Assembly (NCBI GenBank): GCA_937973555.1
Contig: CALJKL010000060.1
Span: 1 to 43,490, forward strand
Reading direction: 5' to 3'
From: an uncultured Flavobacteriales bacterium
Lineage (GTDB): Bacteria; Bacteroidota; Bacteroidia; Flavobacteriales; Weeksellaceae
DNA: 43,490 nucleotides
The notes below the pieces were generated by a model. That model searched no databases. It had not been told where the DNA came from and saw only the letters and a list, made by a program, of their open reading frames with translations. Both the position numbers and the translations under genes were made by a program. Each line of letters opens with the position of its first letter. Position 1 is the stretch's first letter. This document shows positions 8,520 to 17,900 of the stretch, piece by piece.

Positions 8520-9557
8520 TTATTGCACCGAATTTTTATTGGCCAATTGTCCACAAGCCGCATCTATATCTCCGCCACGGCTTCTTCTTACCAGAACTGT
8601 AATACCGGCTTTTTCTAGTTCGCGGACATATTTTTCTTCCGCTTCAATGCTTCTGTGATCAAATTTTCCTTCACCAATAGGGTTATATTGTATCAAGTTA
8701 ACCTTACAAGGCACCTGTCTGCAATATTTTATCAAAGCCTTAATGTCTTCGTCTCCATCATTAATACCTTTCCAAACACAATATTCAAAAGTAATTCTAG
8801 ATCCAGTTTTCTGATACCAATATTGCATGGCATCCATAATATCTGTTAAAGGAAATTTGGTAGAAAAAGGCATGATATCATTTCTCTTATGTTCTATGGC
8901 AGAATGAAGAGAAAGCGCCAGTTTTACTTTAATGTTTTCTTCGGCAAGCATCATCATCATCTTCGGAATACCTGAGGTAGAAACGGTAATTCTGCGTGGA
9001 GACATCGCTAAACCGTCTTCTTCGGTAATTTTTTTGATGGCTTCAACCACATTTTTGTAGTTCATCATGGGCTCTCCCATTCCCATAAAAACGATATTGG
9101 AAAGCGGTCTATCAAAATACAACTTGCTCTGTTTATCTATCAATGCCACCTGGTCTACAATTTCTGCTACTTCTAGATTTCTCATCCTTTTGAGTTTTGC
9201 CGTAGCACAAAATTCGCAGTTCAAACTGCACCCTACCTGCGAAGAAACACAGGCAGTAGTTCGGCTTTCTGTAGGAATTAAAACAGACTCTACCATGAGG
9301 CCATCATGAAGCTTTACACCATTTTTGATGGTACCATCTTTAGATTTCTGCAATAAATCTACCGAAATAGGATTGATGATAAATTCTTTAGATATTTTAT
9401 CTCTTAAATCTTTAGAAAGATTGGTCATTTCATCAATAGAATGAAGGTTTTTACTCCATAGCCAATCATAAACCTGTTTCGCACGAAAAGGCTTCTCCCC
9501 GATTTCTTTAAAGTAATCGGTTAATTGTTCTAAAGATAAAGTTCTGATGTCTTTCAT
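8520..9557 (-). CDS. rlmN: Dual-specificity rRNA/tRNA adenine-C2 methyltransferase RlmN
   Basis: RlmN is a radical SAM enzyme that methylates C2 of A2503 in 23S rRNA and A37 of some tRNAs. The 345-residue protein has the cluster motif CSLNCEFC with Cys110, Cys114 and Cys117 (CX3CX2C), the SAM-binding GMGEPMMNY at about 155-163, and the C-terminal Cys335 in AACGQLA that carries the transferred methyl. The N-terminal domain (GEKPFRAKQVYDWLW) is also typical. The stop of the upstream gene queA is 55 bases away, with a terminator between, so rlmN begins its own unit with the secreted protein downstream. Confidence 0.97.
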   Translation of the reverse strand: MKDIRTLSLEQLTDYFKEIGEKPFRAKQVYDWLWSKNLHSIDEMTNLSKDLRDKISKEFIINPISVDLLQKSKDGTIKNGVKLHDGLMVESVLIPTESRTTACVSSQVGCSLNCEFCATAKLKRMRNLEVAEIVDQVALIDKQSKLYFDRPLSNIVFMGMGEPMMNYKNVVEAIKKITEEDGLAMSPRRITVSTSGIPKMMMMLAEENIKVKLALSLHSAIEHKRNDIMPFSTKFPLTDIMDAMQYWYQKTGSRITFEYCVWKGINDGDEDIKALIKYCRQVPCKVNLIQYNPIGEGKFDHRSIEAEEKYVRELEKAGITVLVRRSRGGDIDAACGQLANKNSVQ

Positions 9558-9573
9558 TTTTGAGAGTAAGTAA

Positions 9574-9606
9574 AAAGAGCCAAGTTCTTTTTTAACCTGG
9601 CTCTTT
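9574..9606 (-). terminator. Intrinsic terminator after queA
   Basis: AAAGAGCCA (9574-9582) pairs with TGGCTCTTT (9598-9606), a 9-bp stem with a 15-base loop. On the minus strand it ends in a T run. It lies 6 bases past the queA stop. Confidence 0.7.
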
Positions 9607-9612
9607 ATTTTC

Positions 9613-10662
9613 TTATAGTATTAGCATAGCATCACCATAAGAATAGAATTTATATTCGTTCTTAATGGCTTCTTCATAAGCATGCATTACAAAATCTTTT
9701 CCTGCAAAAGCAGCGATCATCATGATTAAAGTAGATTTTGGGGTATGGAAATTTGTAATCATAGAGTTTGCTATACCAAAATCGTAAGGAGGATAGATAA
9801 ATTTATTGGTCCACCCTTGGAAGGCAGATATCTTTCTATTAGACGAAACAGAGGTTTCTATAGCACGCATAGAAGTAGTTCCTACGGCGCATACCCTTCT
9901 GTTTTCTTCTACAGCCTTATTGATTATGTCTGCATTTTTCTCGTCAATGATTACTTCTTCACATTCCATTTTATGTTTAGAAAGATCTTCTACCTCAATA
10001 GGATTGAAGGTTCCTAAACCTACATGAAGGGTAACATCGGCAAAGTTAATTCCTTTGATTTCCAGTTTTTTCATCAAATGCTTAGAAAAGTGCAAACCTG
10101 CTGTAGGGGCAGCCACTGCTCCTTCTACTTTTGCATAGATGGTTTGGTAACGCTCCGCATCTTCAGGCTCTACTGCTCTTTTGATGTATTTTGGTAGTGG
10201 AGTTTCTCCCAATTCTTTTAACTTAGCACGAAACTCTTCATAACTTCCATCAAATAAAAATCTTAAGGTTCTCCCTCTGGAAGTGGTATTGTCTATTACT
10301 TCTGCCACCAAAGATTCGTCTTCAGTAAAGAAAAGCTTATTACCAATTCTTATTTTACGGGCTGGGTCTACCAATACGTCCCAAACTCTGGTTTCTCTGT
10401 CTAATTCTCTCAACAAGAAAACTTCGATTTTGGCCCCTGTTTTTTCTTTATTTCCGTACAATCTTGCAGGGAAAACTTTGGTATTGTTGAAGATAAACAA
10501 ATCTCCATCATCAAAATAATTGATAACGTCTTTGAATAGCTTATGTTCAATGGTTTGAGTCTTTCTGTCTAGAACCATTAATTTGGCCTCATCTCTGTGT
10601 TCTGATGGATGTTCTGCCAAAAGATGTTCCGGCAAATGAAAATTAAAGTCTGATGTTTTCAT
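9613..10662 (-). CDS. queA: S-adenosylmethionine:tRNA ribosyltransferase-isomerase
   Basis: QueA moves the ribosyl group of SAM onto 7-aminomethyl-7-deazaguanine in tRNA, the step before queuosine. The 349-residue protein matches the family end to end: N-terminal FHLPEHLLAEHPSEHRDEAKL, the middle AAPTAGLHFS and HVGLGTFNP, and the C-terminal FHTPKSTLIMM. Both rlmN and queA act on RNA, but a terminator separates them and I infer no shared regulation. A candidate promoter lies at 10698-10729. Confidence 0.97.
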   Translation of the reverse strand: MKTSDFNFHLPEHLLAEHPSEHRDEAKLMVLDRKTQTIEHKLFKDVINYFDDGDLFIFNNTKVFPARLYGNKEKTGAKIEVFLLRELDRETRVWDVLVDPARKIRIGNKLFFTEDESLVAEVIDNTTSRGRTLRFLFDGSYEEFRAKLKELGETPLPKYIKRAVEPEDAERYQTIYAKVEGAVAAPTAGLHFSKHLMKKLEIKGINFADVTLHVGLGTFNPIEVEDLSKHKMECEEVIIDEKNADIINKAVEENRRVCAVGTTSMRAIETSVSSNRKISAFQGWTNKFIYPPYDFGIANSMITNFHTPKSTLIMMIAAFAGKDFVMHAYEEAIKNEYKFYSYGDAMLIL

Positions 10663-10697
10663 AAAATTTACGGATTTTATTTACAATTTTTAGTGCG

Positions 10698-10729
10698 CAA
10701 ATATACGATATGAAAACAAGCGTTGTCAA
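10698..10729 (-). promoter_or_regulatory. Candidate promoter of queA
   Basis: On the minus strand, TTG (10727-10729), a 21-base spacer and TATATTTG (10698-10705) resemble the TTTG/TAnnTTTG pair. The -7 box is exact; the spacing is slightly long. The ATG is about 35 bases further on. Confidence 0.4.
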
Positions 10730-10777
10730 GTAATATGGCAAAAGAATTTGAGAAATTTTCAAAAAAAATTCAAATTA

Positions 10778-11263
10778 TTATAAAAAATTCAAAATGTGTT
10801 TCCAAGATTCACATTTCATTTCATAACTAAAACCCGCATGAGCAGGACTTGTAGAAGGTAAAGCAAAGATAGGAAGGTGAAAATTTGGGGGTAGAATTTT
10901 TTGAAGGTTTCTAAAAGATTTTTGCCCATTGCAGAAAATTGCTTGGATATTGGGATAATCTTGAAGCAAGGCTTCAATTTGATTTGCTTCTTCATTTCTA
11001 ATGGCTGTATCCAGACTCCCTTTTCTTTCACAAGTATCTATTACATCCCAAAGTGCAATATGATATTTCAATAAAATATGTTTTCTTTTTGGGTAATCTG
11101 TGGTAAATTCTTCTTTAAACAATTCACAAATGATTTTCCAGAATTTGTTTTGAGGATGTGCATAGTATTGCTGCATCTCCAAAGACTTCACTCCTGGGAT
11201 AGAGCCCAAAATCAAAATCTTGGAGTCCTTATCAATGATAGGCGGAAATGAGGAGATTTTCAT
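10778..11263 (-). CDS. DNA-deoxyinosine glycosylase (uracil-DNA glycosylase superfamily)
   Basis: Members of this branch of the UDG superfamily excise hypoxanthine, and often uracil, from DNA to repair deaminated bases. The motifs are ILGSIPG near the N-terminus, HPQNKFWKII, FCNGQKSF in the middle and LPSTSPAH at the end. I place the start at the ATG at 11261-11263 (161 residues, MKISSFPPIID). An upstream ATG at 11296 would add 11 residues but lies inside the terminator hairpin of the gene before, so it is unlikely. A TATCTTTG -7 box at 11269-11276 would give an almost leaderless message. The glycosylase fold is clear; substrate preference is inferred from family resemblance. Confidence 0.88.
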   Translation of the reverse strand: MKISSFPPIIDKDSKILILGSIPGVKSLEMQQYYAHPQNKFWKIICELFKEEFTTDYPKRKHILLKYHIALWDVIDTCERKGSLDTAIRNEEANQIEALLQDYPNIQAIFCNGQKSFRNLQKILPPNFHLPIFALPSTSPAHAGFSYEMKCESWKHILNFL

Positions 11264-11268
11264 TAAAC

Positions 11269-11276
11269 CAAAGATA
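11269..11276 (-). promoter_or_regulatory. Candidate -7 box for the deoxyinosine glycosylase gene
   Basis: TATCTTTG on the minus strand fits TAnnTTTG and ends 5 bases before the chosen ATG, implying a leaderless or very short 5' end. No -33 element is evident. Confidence 0.3.
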
Positions 11277-11286
11277 CAAAAAACAA

Positions 11287-11307
11287 AAACGGGCATAAAG
11301 CCCGTTT
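11287..11307 (-). terminator. Intrinsic terminator after the S9 peptidase gene
   Basis: AAACGGGC (11287-11294), a 5-base loop and GCCCGTTT (11300-11307) form an 8-bp GC-rich stem. On the minus strand a T-rich tract follows. It lies 45 bases past the peptidase stop. Confidence 0.75.
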
Positions 11308-11352
11308 CTATAATATTTAAAATTCGTCAATCACCAATTGTAAATCTTAATT

Positions 11353-13350
11353 CTATAACGTTTCTTTCAACCAATCAAAGAATTCTCTTTGCCATACCAA
11401 ACCGTTTTGAGGCTTCAGCACCCAGTGGTTTTCATTATGGAAATACAAAAATTTAGACTTAAGTCCATTCATTTTTGCTGCTTGGAAAGCCTCTTGTCCC
11501 TGCTCATAGCCTACTCGGAAATCTATTCCACCCTGAACTACCATAATGGGTTTGTTCCATTTATTCACAAAATTACTTGGGTTATATTCCGTAAAAGCTT
11601 TTGGCAATGGCTTTTCCCATGGTGAACCGACATCCCAGTTGGCAAACCAAAGTTCTTCGGTAGTTCCATACCAAGACTTCATATCAAACAAACCATCATG
11701 CGCAATAAAAGTTTTGAATCTGTTTTCGTGAACTCCTGCCAACATATACACGCTATATCCACCATAGCTGGCGCCTACTGCCGCCATTCTATCACCATCT
11801 ACATAAGGCAAACTTTTGGCAAAATCTGCTGCTGCTAAATAATCACGAATAGGTTGCCCACCCCAATCTTTAGAAATATCTTCATTCCATTTGGTACCCC
11901 AGCCTGGCATTCCACGTCTGTTTGGAGCCACTACGATATAACCATTGGCAGCCATTAAAGCAAAATTCCAACGGGTAGAGAAAAACTGTGTTAAAGCAGA
12001 TTGAGGACCTCCTTGGCAGTATAATAAAGTTGGATATTTTTTATTCGGGTCAAAATTCGGTGGATAATGGAACCAAACGCCCATTTCTTTTCCATCAGTT
12101 GTTTTCACAATTTTCAGTTCAGAAGTTCCTGTAGTAATAGACGCATAATTGTCTTTGTTCACTTCAGTAATCTGCTGCATTTTGCCATCTTTTAAATCTA
12201 TTTTAAATAAATCGGCATTGTGATTAATATCTGTTCTGGTAGCGAAAATTTGAGATTTCTGAACGGCAACAATATCATTCACATCAAAATTCCCACTAGT
12301 AATCTGTTTTACTTTTGCATCTTTAAGATTCACGGTAAACAACTGTTTCGTTGCTCTATAAGCCGCTGTAAAATAAATCGCCTGTGAATCTTGTCCCCAA
12401 ACTACATCTCCAGAAACACTTTCGTCCCAGTTTTTGGTAAGGTTGGTTTTCTTTTTTGAAGCCCAATCCATCACCACAATGTCATTCTTGTCTGCCTCAT
12501 AGCCATCTCTCGCCATGGATAACCAAAAAAGAGATTTACCATCCGGCGAAAATTTCGGGTTTACATCATACCCCATCATTCCATCGGTAAGGTTTTCAGT
12601 CTTCCCTGTAGCCAAATCATAGGCATAGATATCCGTATTGGTGCTGGTAGCATATTCTTTACCCGATTTTTTCTTGCATACATATAAGAGTTTAGCAGAA
12701 TCCGGACTCCAAACGAAGTCTTCTTTTCCGCCATCAGGCTTTTGAGGAGAATCAAATTTCTGACCTTCCAACAAATCGGTTGCATTAGCGATTCCATCCA
12801 AAACATTGGCTACAAAAACGTGGTTGTATTTGCCTTCATTCCAAGAATCCCAATGTCTATGGTTAAGGTCTGTATAAATCTGTGCCGAAGTTTTTGGCAC
12901 ATCAATATACTTGTCTTTACCCATTAATTTTTCTACCAAAACGGCTTTGCTGAACGCCACTTTTTTACCATCAGGAGAAATAACTACATTTTCAGCATCG
13001 CTATCTAGGGTGAAGAATTCTGTCCAAGTAACCCCTTTGTCTTTAGAAAGATATATCTTATCTCCTTCTAGCGCATAAAGTCCGTTCTTATCCCATTGTA
13101 TAAGGGCTTTTTTGCCCAATTCTGCTTTTGAAGATTGGTTTTTGGCCAAATCCAAAAAGTAGTGGGTTCTGTTTGTTTTTTCTGTTTTAAGGTCTACTTT
13201 ACCTACCGCATAAAACAATCCGTTTTGGGTGGGTTCAACCGCGGAAACCGAAAATTTGTTTAGTGTCCAAACCAGTTCCGGGGTCATCACTTGTTGTGCT
13301 TTCATAAGGAAAGGTGCTGCCAATGCAACTAGGGTATGTTTTAATTTCAT
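11353..13350 (-). CDS. Secreted S9-family (prolyl oligopeptidase type) peptidase
   Basis: S9 serine peptidases cleave short peptides, often after Pro or as di-/tri-peptides. The 665-residue protein has a signal peptide (MKLKHTLVALAAPFLMKAQ), an N-terminal seven-bladed propeller (about 30-400) with WD40-like Asp/Gly turns, and a C-terminal alpha/beta hydrolase. The triad is visible: Ser528 in GASYGGYS, Asp610 in GGIDFRVG and His642 in NENHWVL. It should act in the periplasm on peptides taken up as nutrients, as is usual in these proteolytic bacteria. The upstream membrane-protein gene ends 32 bases before its start, so they may share a transcript. The exact subfamily (DPP-like or acylaminoacyl peptidase-like) cannot be fixed here. 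Confidence 0.94.
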   Translation of the reverse strand: MKLKHTLVALAAPFLMKAQQVMTPELVWTLNKFSVSAVEPTQNGLFYAVGKVDLKTEKTNRTHYFLDLAKNQSSKAELGKKALIQWDKNGLYALEGDKIYLSKDKGVTWTEFFTLDSDAENVVISPDGKKVAFSKAVLVEKLMGKDKYIDVPKTSAQIYTDLNHRHWDSWNEGKYNHVFVANVLDGIANATDLLEGQKFDSPQKPDGGKEDFVWSPDSAKLLYVCKKKSGKEYATSTNTDIYAYDLATGKTENLTDGMMGYDVNPKFSPDGKSLFWLSMARDGYEADKNDIVVMDWASKKKTNLTKNWDESVSGDVVWGQDSQAIYFTAAYRATKQLFTVNLKDAKVKQITSGNFDVNDIVAVQKSQIFATRTDINHNADLFKIDLKDGKMQQITEVNKDNYASITTGTSELKIVKTTDGKEMGVWFHYPPNFDPNKKYPTLLYCQGGPQSALTQFFSTRWNFALMAANGYIVVAPNRRGMPGWGTKWNEDISKDWGGQPIRDYLAAADFAKSLPYVDGDRMAAVGASYGGYSVYMLAGVHENRFKTFIAHDGLFDMKSWYGTTEELWFANWDVGSPWEKPLPKAFTEYNPSNFVNKWNKPIMVVQGGIDFRVGYEQGQEAFQAAKMNGLKSKFLYFHNENHWVLKPQNGLVWQREFFDWLKETL

Positions 13351-13381
13351 TTTAAAAATATTGAATTTATATGAATATTCA

Positions 13382-14875
13382 TTAATTTATTCTTTCATAA
13401 AGGTTATAATCCGTTCCCGAAGGTTTCAGTTTATATATTTTTTCTAAAATTTTATTGTCTGAATGCAGATAATCTTTTATTCTAAATTCTTTCAACAATT
13501 GATAATGTTTTTGGTAAAATGCCCCATCTTTGCCTTCAAATAAATTGGTAGGCGCCAAAAGATATTTGGGTTTTCTGTGTGCTACTGTATTTCGCCAATA
13601 GTTGGGCTTATCTTTTTTTATTTCTGTCTGAATTTCTTTGTCTACCAACCCTACTTCATCAATGGCTTTCAAACCAGAAAAATACGGAATATAGCCGGCT
13701 GGTTCTAATAAAATGTATTGGTTTTTGTCTTTTTCGTAATCTTTTAAAAATAATCCAATGCTTCTTCTGTAGTTCCACTCCCCGTTTCCTGTGGCGATAG
13801 AATGTACCGTTTGGAATGCTGCCATAGGCAAAATATAGAAAATCAACAACAAAGAAATCCACCATAATTTATAGGTTTTCTGTTCTAACACAAAAACCAA
13901 AACCACTGCAAACAAAAGAATCTGTGGCACCCAATAATACCAATCGAAATAACTTCTTTGAGAAATAAAAATAGCTTGCTTTGCCCATCCGAAAAGGAAA
14001 ATAATCCAAATGAAAAAGTTTTTGTTTTCTTTTTTGGAAACGATATAGATGAAACTTAAGAGCTCAAAAATCAAAACCAAAATGGTAAAAGGATTTAAAT
14101 TTCCCGGCAATTTTAGCATGCCCCAGAAATTACCATAGTTCAACAAGAAATATTGCCATTGCAAACCAAGGCTCATGTTTTTGGCATAAGTAGCGCTCTT
14201 GGCTTTGATGGTATTGTTTACCAATTCACCAAAATAAAACCAATTAAAACTCATCACCAAGGCAATGCCTAAAACACCTCCCAGTATGTAATACCATCGT
14301 ATTTTTTTGTTCCAAAAAATATCAACCAAAAAGACGATTCCCAGAAAAATAACGGTGTCTATTCTGGTAAAAAGAATCAAAATTGGAAAAACAATCTGCG
14401 CCCAAATTTTGTTTTGTTGAAAACCAAAATACAGCAAGGCCATTTCTAGAAAGAAGAGAACTCCATACTCCATTCCCAAAATAGAAATCTTAATAGATGG
14501 CGGCAAAATACCAAACAGGAAAATAAAAACAGCTTGTTGCCAAGGATTTTTTAGCAATAATTTGGAAAGGAAATAGCTTCCAAAAGTAAATAGTGCCGAA
14601 TTAAAAATCAGCAAAGGATAGATAAAATGTTCTTTACCAAAAATCAGATTAAAAAACCAGGAAACAAATACATACAGATGGGTAGTTGAAGCTGAAATTT
14701 TGGTCTCCCCGTTAAAGCCTATCACGCCAAAGTCCAAAAGATTTTGAGCAACCCTCCAGGTAATAAACGCATCTTCCTGAATGTGATGCGTAAGTAAAAA
14801 AATGAGTTTAAAGAATATGGTAAAAATTACCATCAACAAAGGTAATTTCTGATATTTTACTGTAATTTCAGACAT
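13382..14875 (-). CDS. GT-C-type membrane glycosyltransferase-like protein
   Basis: This is a 497-residue polytopic membrane protein with about ten hydrophobic segments in the first 370 residues, then a soluble C-terminal domain. The first loop after helix 1 has Glu34-Asp35 in HIQEDAFITWRVAQN, the kind of acidic catalytic motif found in GT-C enzymes that use polyprenyl-phosphate sugars. The protein also resembles actinobacterial arabinosyl/mannosyltransferases there (EDAFITxR). I do not recognise a named family. It lies between the S9 peptidase gene and the DUF2723 gene, another GT-C protein. A TATATTTG -7 box at 14895-14902 and a terminator between it and the DUF2723 gene make it a separate transcript start. 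Envelope glycan or protein glycosylation is inferred. Confidence 0.78.
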   Translation of the reverse strand: MSEITVKYQKLPLLMVIFTIFFKLIFLLTHHIQEDAFITWRVAQNLLDFGVIGFNGETKISASTTHLYVFVSWFFNLIFGKEHFIYPLLIFNSALFTFGSYFLSKLLLKNPWQQAVFIFLFGILPPSIKISILGMEYGVLFFLEMALLYFGFQQNKIWAQIVFPILILFTRIDTVIFLGIVFLVDIFWNKKIRWYYILGGVLGIALVMSFNWFYFGELVNNTIKAKSATYAKNMSLGLQWQYFLLNYGNFWGMLKLPGNLNPFTILVLIFELLSFIYIVSKKENKNFFIWIIFLFGWAKQAIFISQRSYFDWYYWVPQILLFAVVLVFVLEQKTYKLWWISLLLIFYILPMAAFQTVHSIATGNGEWNYRRSIGLFLKDYEKDKNQYILLEPAGYIPYFSGLKAIDEVGLVDKEIQTEIKKDKPNYWRNTVAHRKPKYLLAPTNLFEGKDGAFYQKHYQLLKEFRIKDYLHSDNKILEKIYKLKPSGTDYNLYERIN

Positions 14876-14894
14876 TTTAAATTTTAATTCTATG

Positions 14895-14902
14895 CAAATA
14901 TA
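14895..14902 (-). promoter_or_regulatory. Candidate -7 box for the GT-C-like gene at 13382-14875
   Basis: TATATTTG on the minus strand, 19 bases before the ATG, fits TAnnTTTG. The best upstream TTG (14925-14927) is at a 22-base spacing, so the -33 box is weak. Confidence 0.38.
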
Positions 14903-14936
14903 ATTTAAAATTTCGCCAAAAAATCAATGGATAAAA

Positions 14937-14961
14937 AAAACCGAACGAAACGTTCGGTTTT
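14937..14961 (-). terminator. Intrinsic terminator after the DUF2723 gene
   Basis: AAAACCGAACG (14937-14947) and CGTTCGGTTTT (14951-14961) form a perfect 11-bp stem with an AAA loop, followed on the minus strand by a T run. It is 5 bases past the gene's stop. Confidence 0.85.
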
Positions 14962-14966
14962 AATTT

Positions 14967-17900
14967 CTATTTGGTTGCTTCTATTACCTGTCTGGTAATT
15001 TCAGCTTCTTTCTCATTGGCATATGTAGAATCATAAGGCTTCATCACTTCAAAAAGATAAGAATAGAATGGCGTAATTTTTTGTGCATTTTCAGATTCTT
15101 TAAACGCTTTTTCCTTGCCCATCATTTTCAAATCCACAATGAAGTTTTTGAATCTTTTATCAATCGGTTCAATAGATTTCACAAGGTAAGCATACCCTTT
15201 ATCTTTTTGCCCAATTTTCTTGTAGGCATCAGAAACAGCACTTACCACAATAGAATAAAGGACTGGTTGCGAGCTCATCTGTTTTTTCACGAAACGCTGC
15301 TCTTTAGGATCTAAACTTAGATAATAATCATATTCTTCAAAAATATCCTTTTTCAATTGCGCTGCCAATATTAGTCCTTTTTGCTCCTGGCCGGCAACAA
15401 TGTAGCCATATACCATAGAACTGAGAGATCTAGGATCATTATATTTTTCAGAAGGAATTTCTTTGCTTGCCAAATCCAAAACTTCTATCGCTTTGGCTTT
15501 TTTATCTTCTAACACCAATGCTTCTGCTGCTCTGCTGGCAGAACTTCTATAGCTTGCAATATTCTGGGTACAGGTTTCGTCAAAATGTGCATGCAAATCT
15601 TTGAAATTACCCCATCTGTATTGTTTTACCACATTATAAAGATCATCTGCCACTACTCTTCCCATATCTCCACTTTCAGTTTCTTCTGTCTTTATAGGCA
15701 CCAATCTGTAACTGAAACCATCAAATTGTAAATAATTATTGAGATAAAATAAATTCTGGTTTTCATAGATACCTCCAACAGAGAAATTGATAGGACGCTT
15801 CCAATCAAAATTGGCCAAAATATCCATCATCATGTAATCTGCCTTAAACATATTACTTCTCTTATAATTGATTGTAATGTGGTCTACAGTATTCGGAAGG
15901 TCTTTTGCAGAAATAATTCCAGATTTAACAGCATTGACTTTGTTTACAGGTAAAACAAATTTAGAAACCGGCAAAAAGTTGAATCTTTCATATTTTTCTT
16001 CCCCAAAAAGATATTTTAATATCTGATCTTTTTCTGGAGATTTCTTTTTAAGGAAATTTATCGCCTCCTTAATGTTCATAGAATCTTGGGTGATATATTT
16101 CTTAAACGGTTCGAAAGCATTTTCTGAAGCTCCTTGATCTATGCTATTTTGAATGAAATTTTTCCAGTCATCAGCAGATAAAACTACTACCTGGTCATTG
16201 GTGCCTTCTCTATAATCGTCATGCGTAAGGATGGAAGGAACCGGCATAGAATTATAAGTTCTGCGCTTTACTTGGTCTATATTCCATGGAGTTCCCAGAA
16301 GAGTGAAATTAACCACTTTTACATCATCCCTGAATTGACTGGTTTCCTGAATGGCCCAAATTGGATAGGTATCATTATCACCATACACAAAGAAGATATC
16401 ATTTTTAGGTAAAGATTTTAAAGAAGAATATGCAAAGTCGTATGCAGTATAGCGTTGACTTCTATCGTGTGAATTATAGTTCTGGAAGCCCATCATCAAT
16501 GGAATACCTAGAAGTATACTTCCTGTAACCCAAGTAGCGGCATTAGATTTTAATTTTTCTTGTAAATACCAAAGTATAGAAGCTACACCAAAACCAATCC
16601 AGATGGCGAAAGCATAGAAACTGCCTACCATGGCATAATCTCTTTCTCTTGGCTCAAAAGGTTTTACTCCCGTATAAAAAATAATTCCAAAACTTGTCAA
16701 TACAAATAAAGAAAGAAGAGCCCAAAATCTTCCAAAGTCTTTATTGAACTGAAAGAAAGCACCCAAAATACCCAGTATTAATGGTAAGAAAAAGAAATAT
16801 ACGGAGCTCTCATTATGAAATTTCGCCGGCATATCTTTTTGGCTACCCCATTGGAAATTATCTACAGCAGGAATACCTGAAACCCAGTTTCCATTGGTAT
16901 TTTCCATGTGGCCTTCCAAATCATTTTGTTTTCCTACAAAATTCCAGAAGAGGTATCTTACAAAATAGTACCCTACCTGGAAACTTACAAAATAATCTAG
17001 ATTTTGAGCCAAAGAAGGTTTATGAACTTTAATTAAATCATATTGTCTTGCTTCTTTGTAATCATTCAATGTAATACTTCCATCGTTAAATTTCTCCCTT
17101 AAAGCATCGAAAACTTCTTTAGCTTTTGGATTGTTGGCAACATCTTCATTATCATAATTGAATTCAAAATCAGGGGCACCATACATGGTAATGTAGTTGC
17201 TCATAACGGTATCATCTTCATTGAACATTCTTGGCATAAAACCTACATGATCTTTAGAATACACATAATTGAATCGTTCTCCTACAATGTCATATCTGCC
17301 AGTTTTTTCATTTTTTTCATAAATGTCACCGGTTTTTTGAGTCTTATAACTTCCGTCATCATTCTTTTCGATTCCATAATTATCTAGATAAGCAGTATAG
17401 TTTTGTCCATACATTGTTGGCCAGTCTCCATATTGCTCTCTGTTATAATAATCGAGCATGCCAATGGCATTATCAGGATCGTTAAGGTTCATTGGGGGAT
17501 TGGCATTAGCCCTGATTGGGATTACCAACCAACAAGAGAAACCAATAATCATATATATTACTGAAAGTGCCACAGTCTGGAAAAGCTTACTTTTAGATTT
17601 TCTGGCATAACTTAATGCAAAATACATGGCAATAAATAAAATCACAAAAGCCACAATAGTGCCTGAATGGAAAGGCAATCCTATCCCATTTACGAAGAAT
17701 ATTTCAGACTTCCCAAAAAGAGTCATAATCAATGGGAAAATCACTTTGAATACTACTGCCAAAATAAATAATGTTACTGCATTGGCAATAGCAAAATTCT
17801 TCCAAGTAAATTCATAATTTCTTGCATAATATACCAAACACACAGCTGGGATAGCCAGCATCACCATCATGTGAACACCTACCGAAAGTCCGGTAATGAA

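Noticed and set aside
11264..11296. Longer start of the deoxyinosine glycosylase
   Set aside because: The ATG lies in the terminator stem of the S9 peptidase gene.
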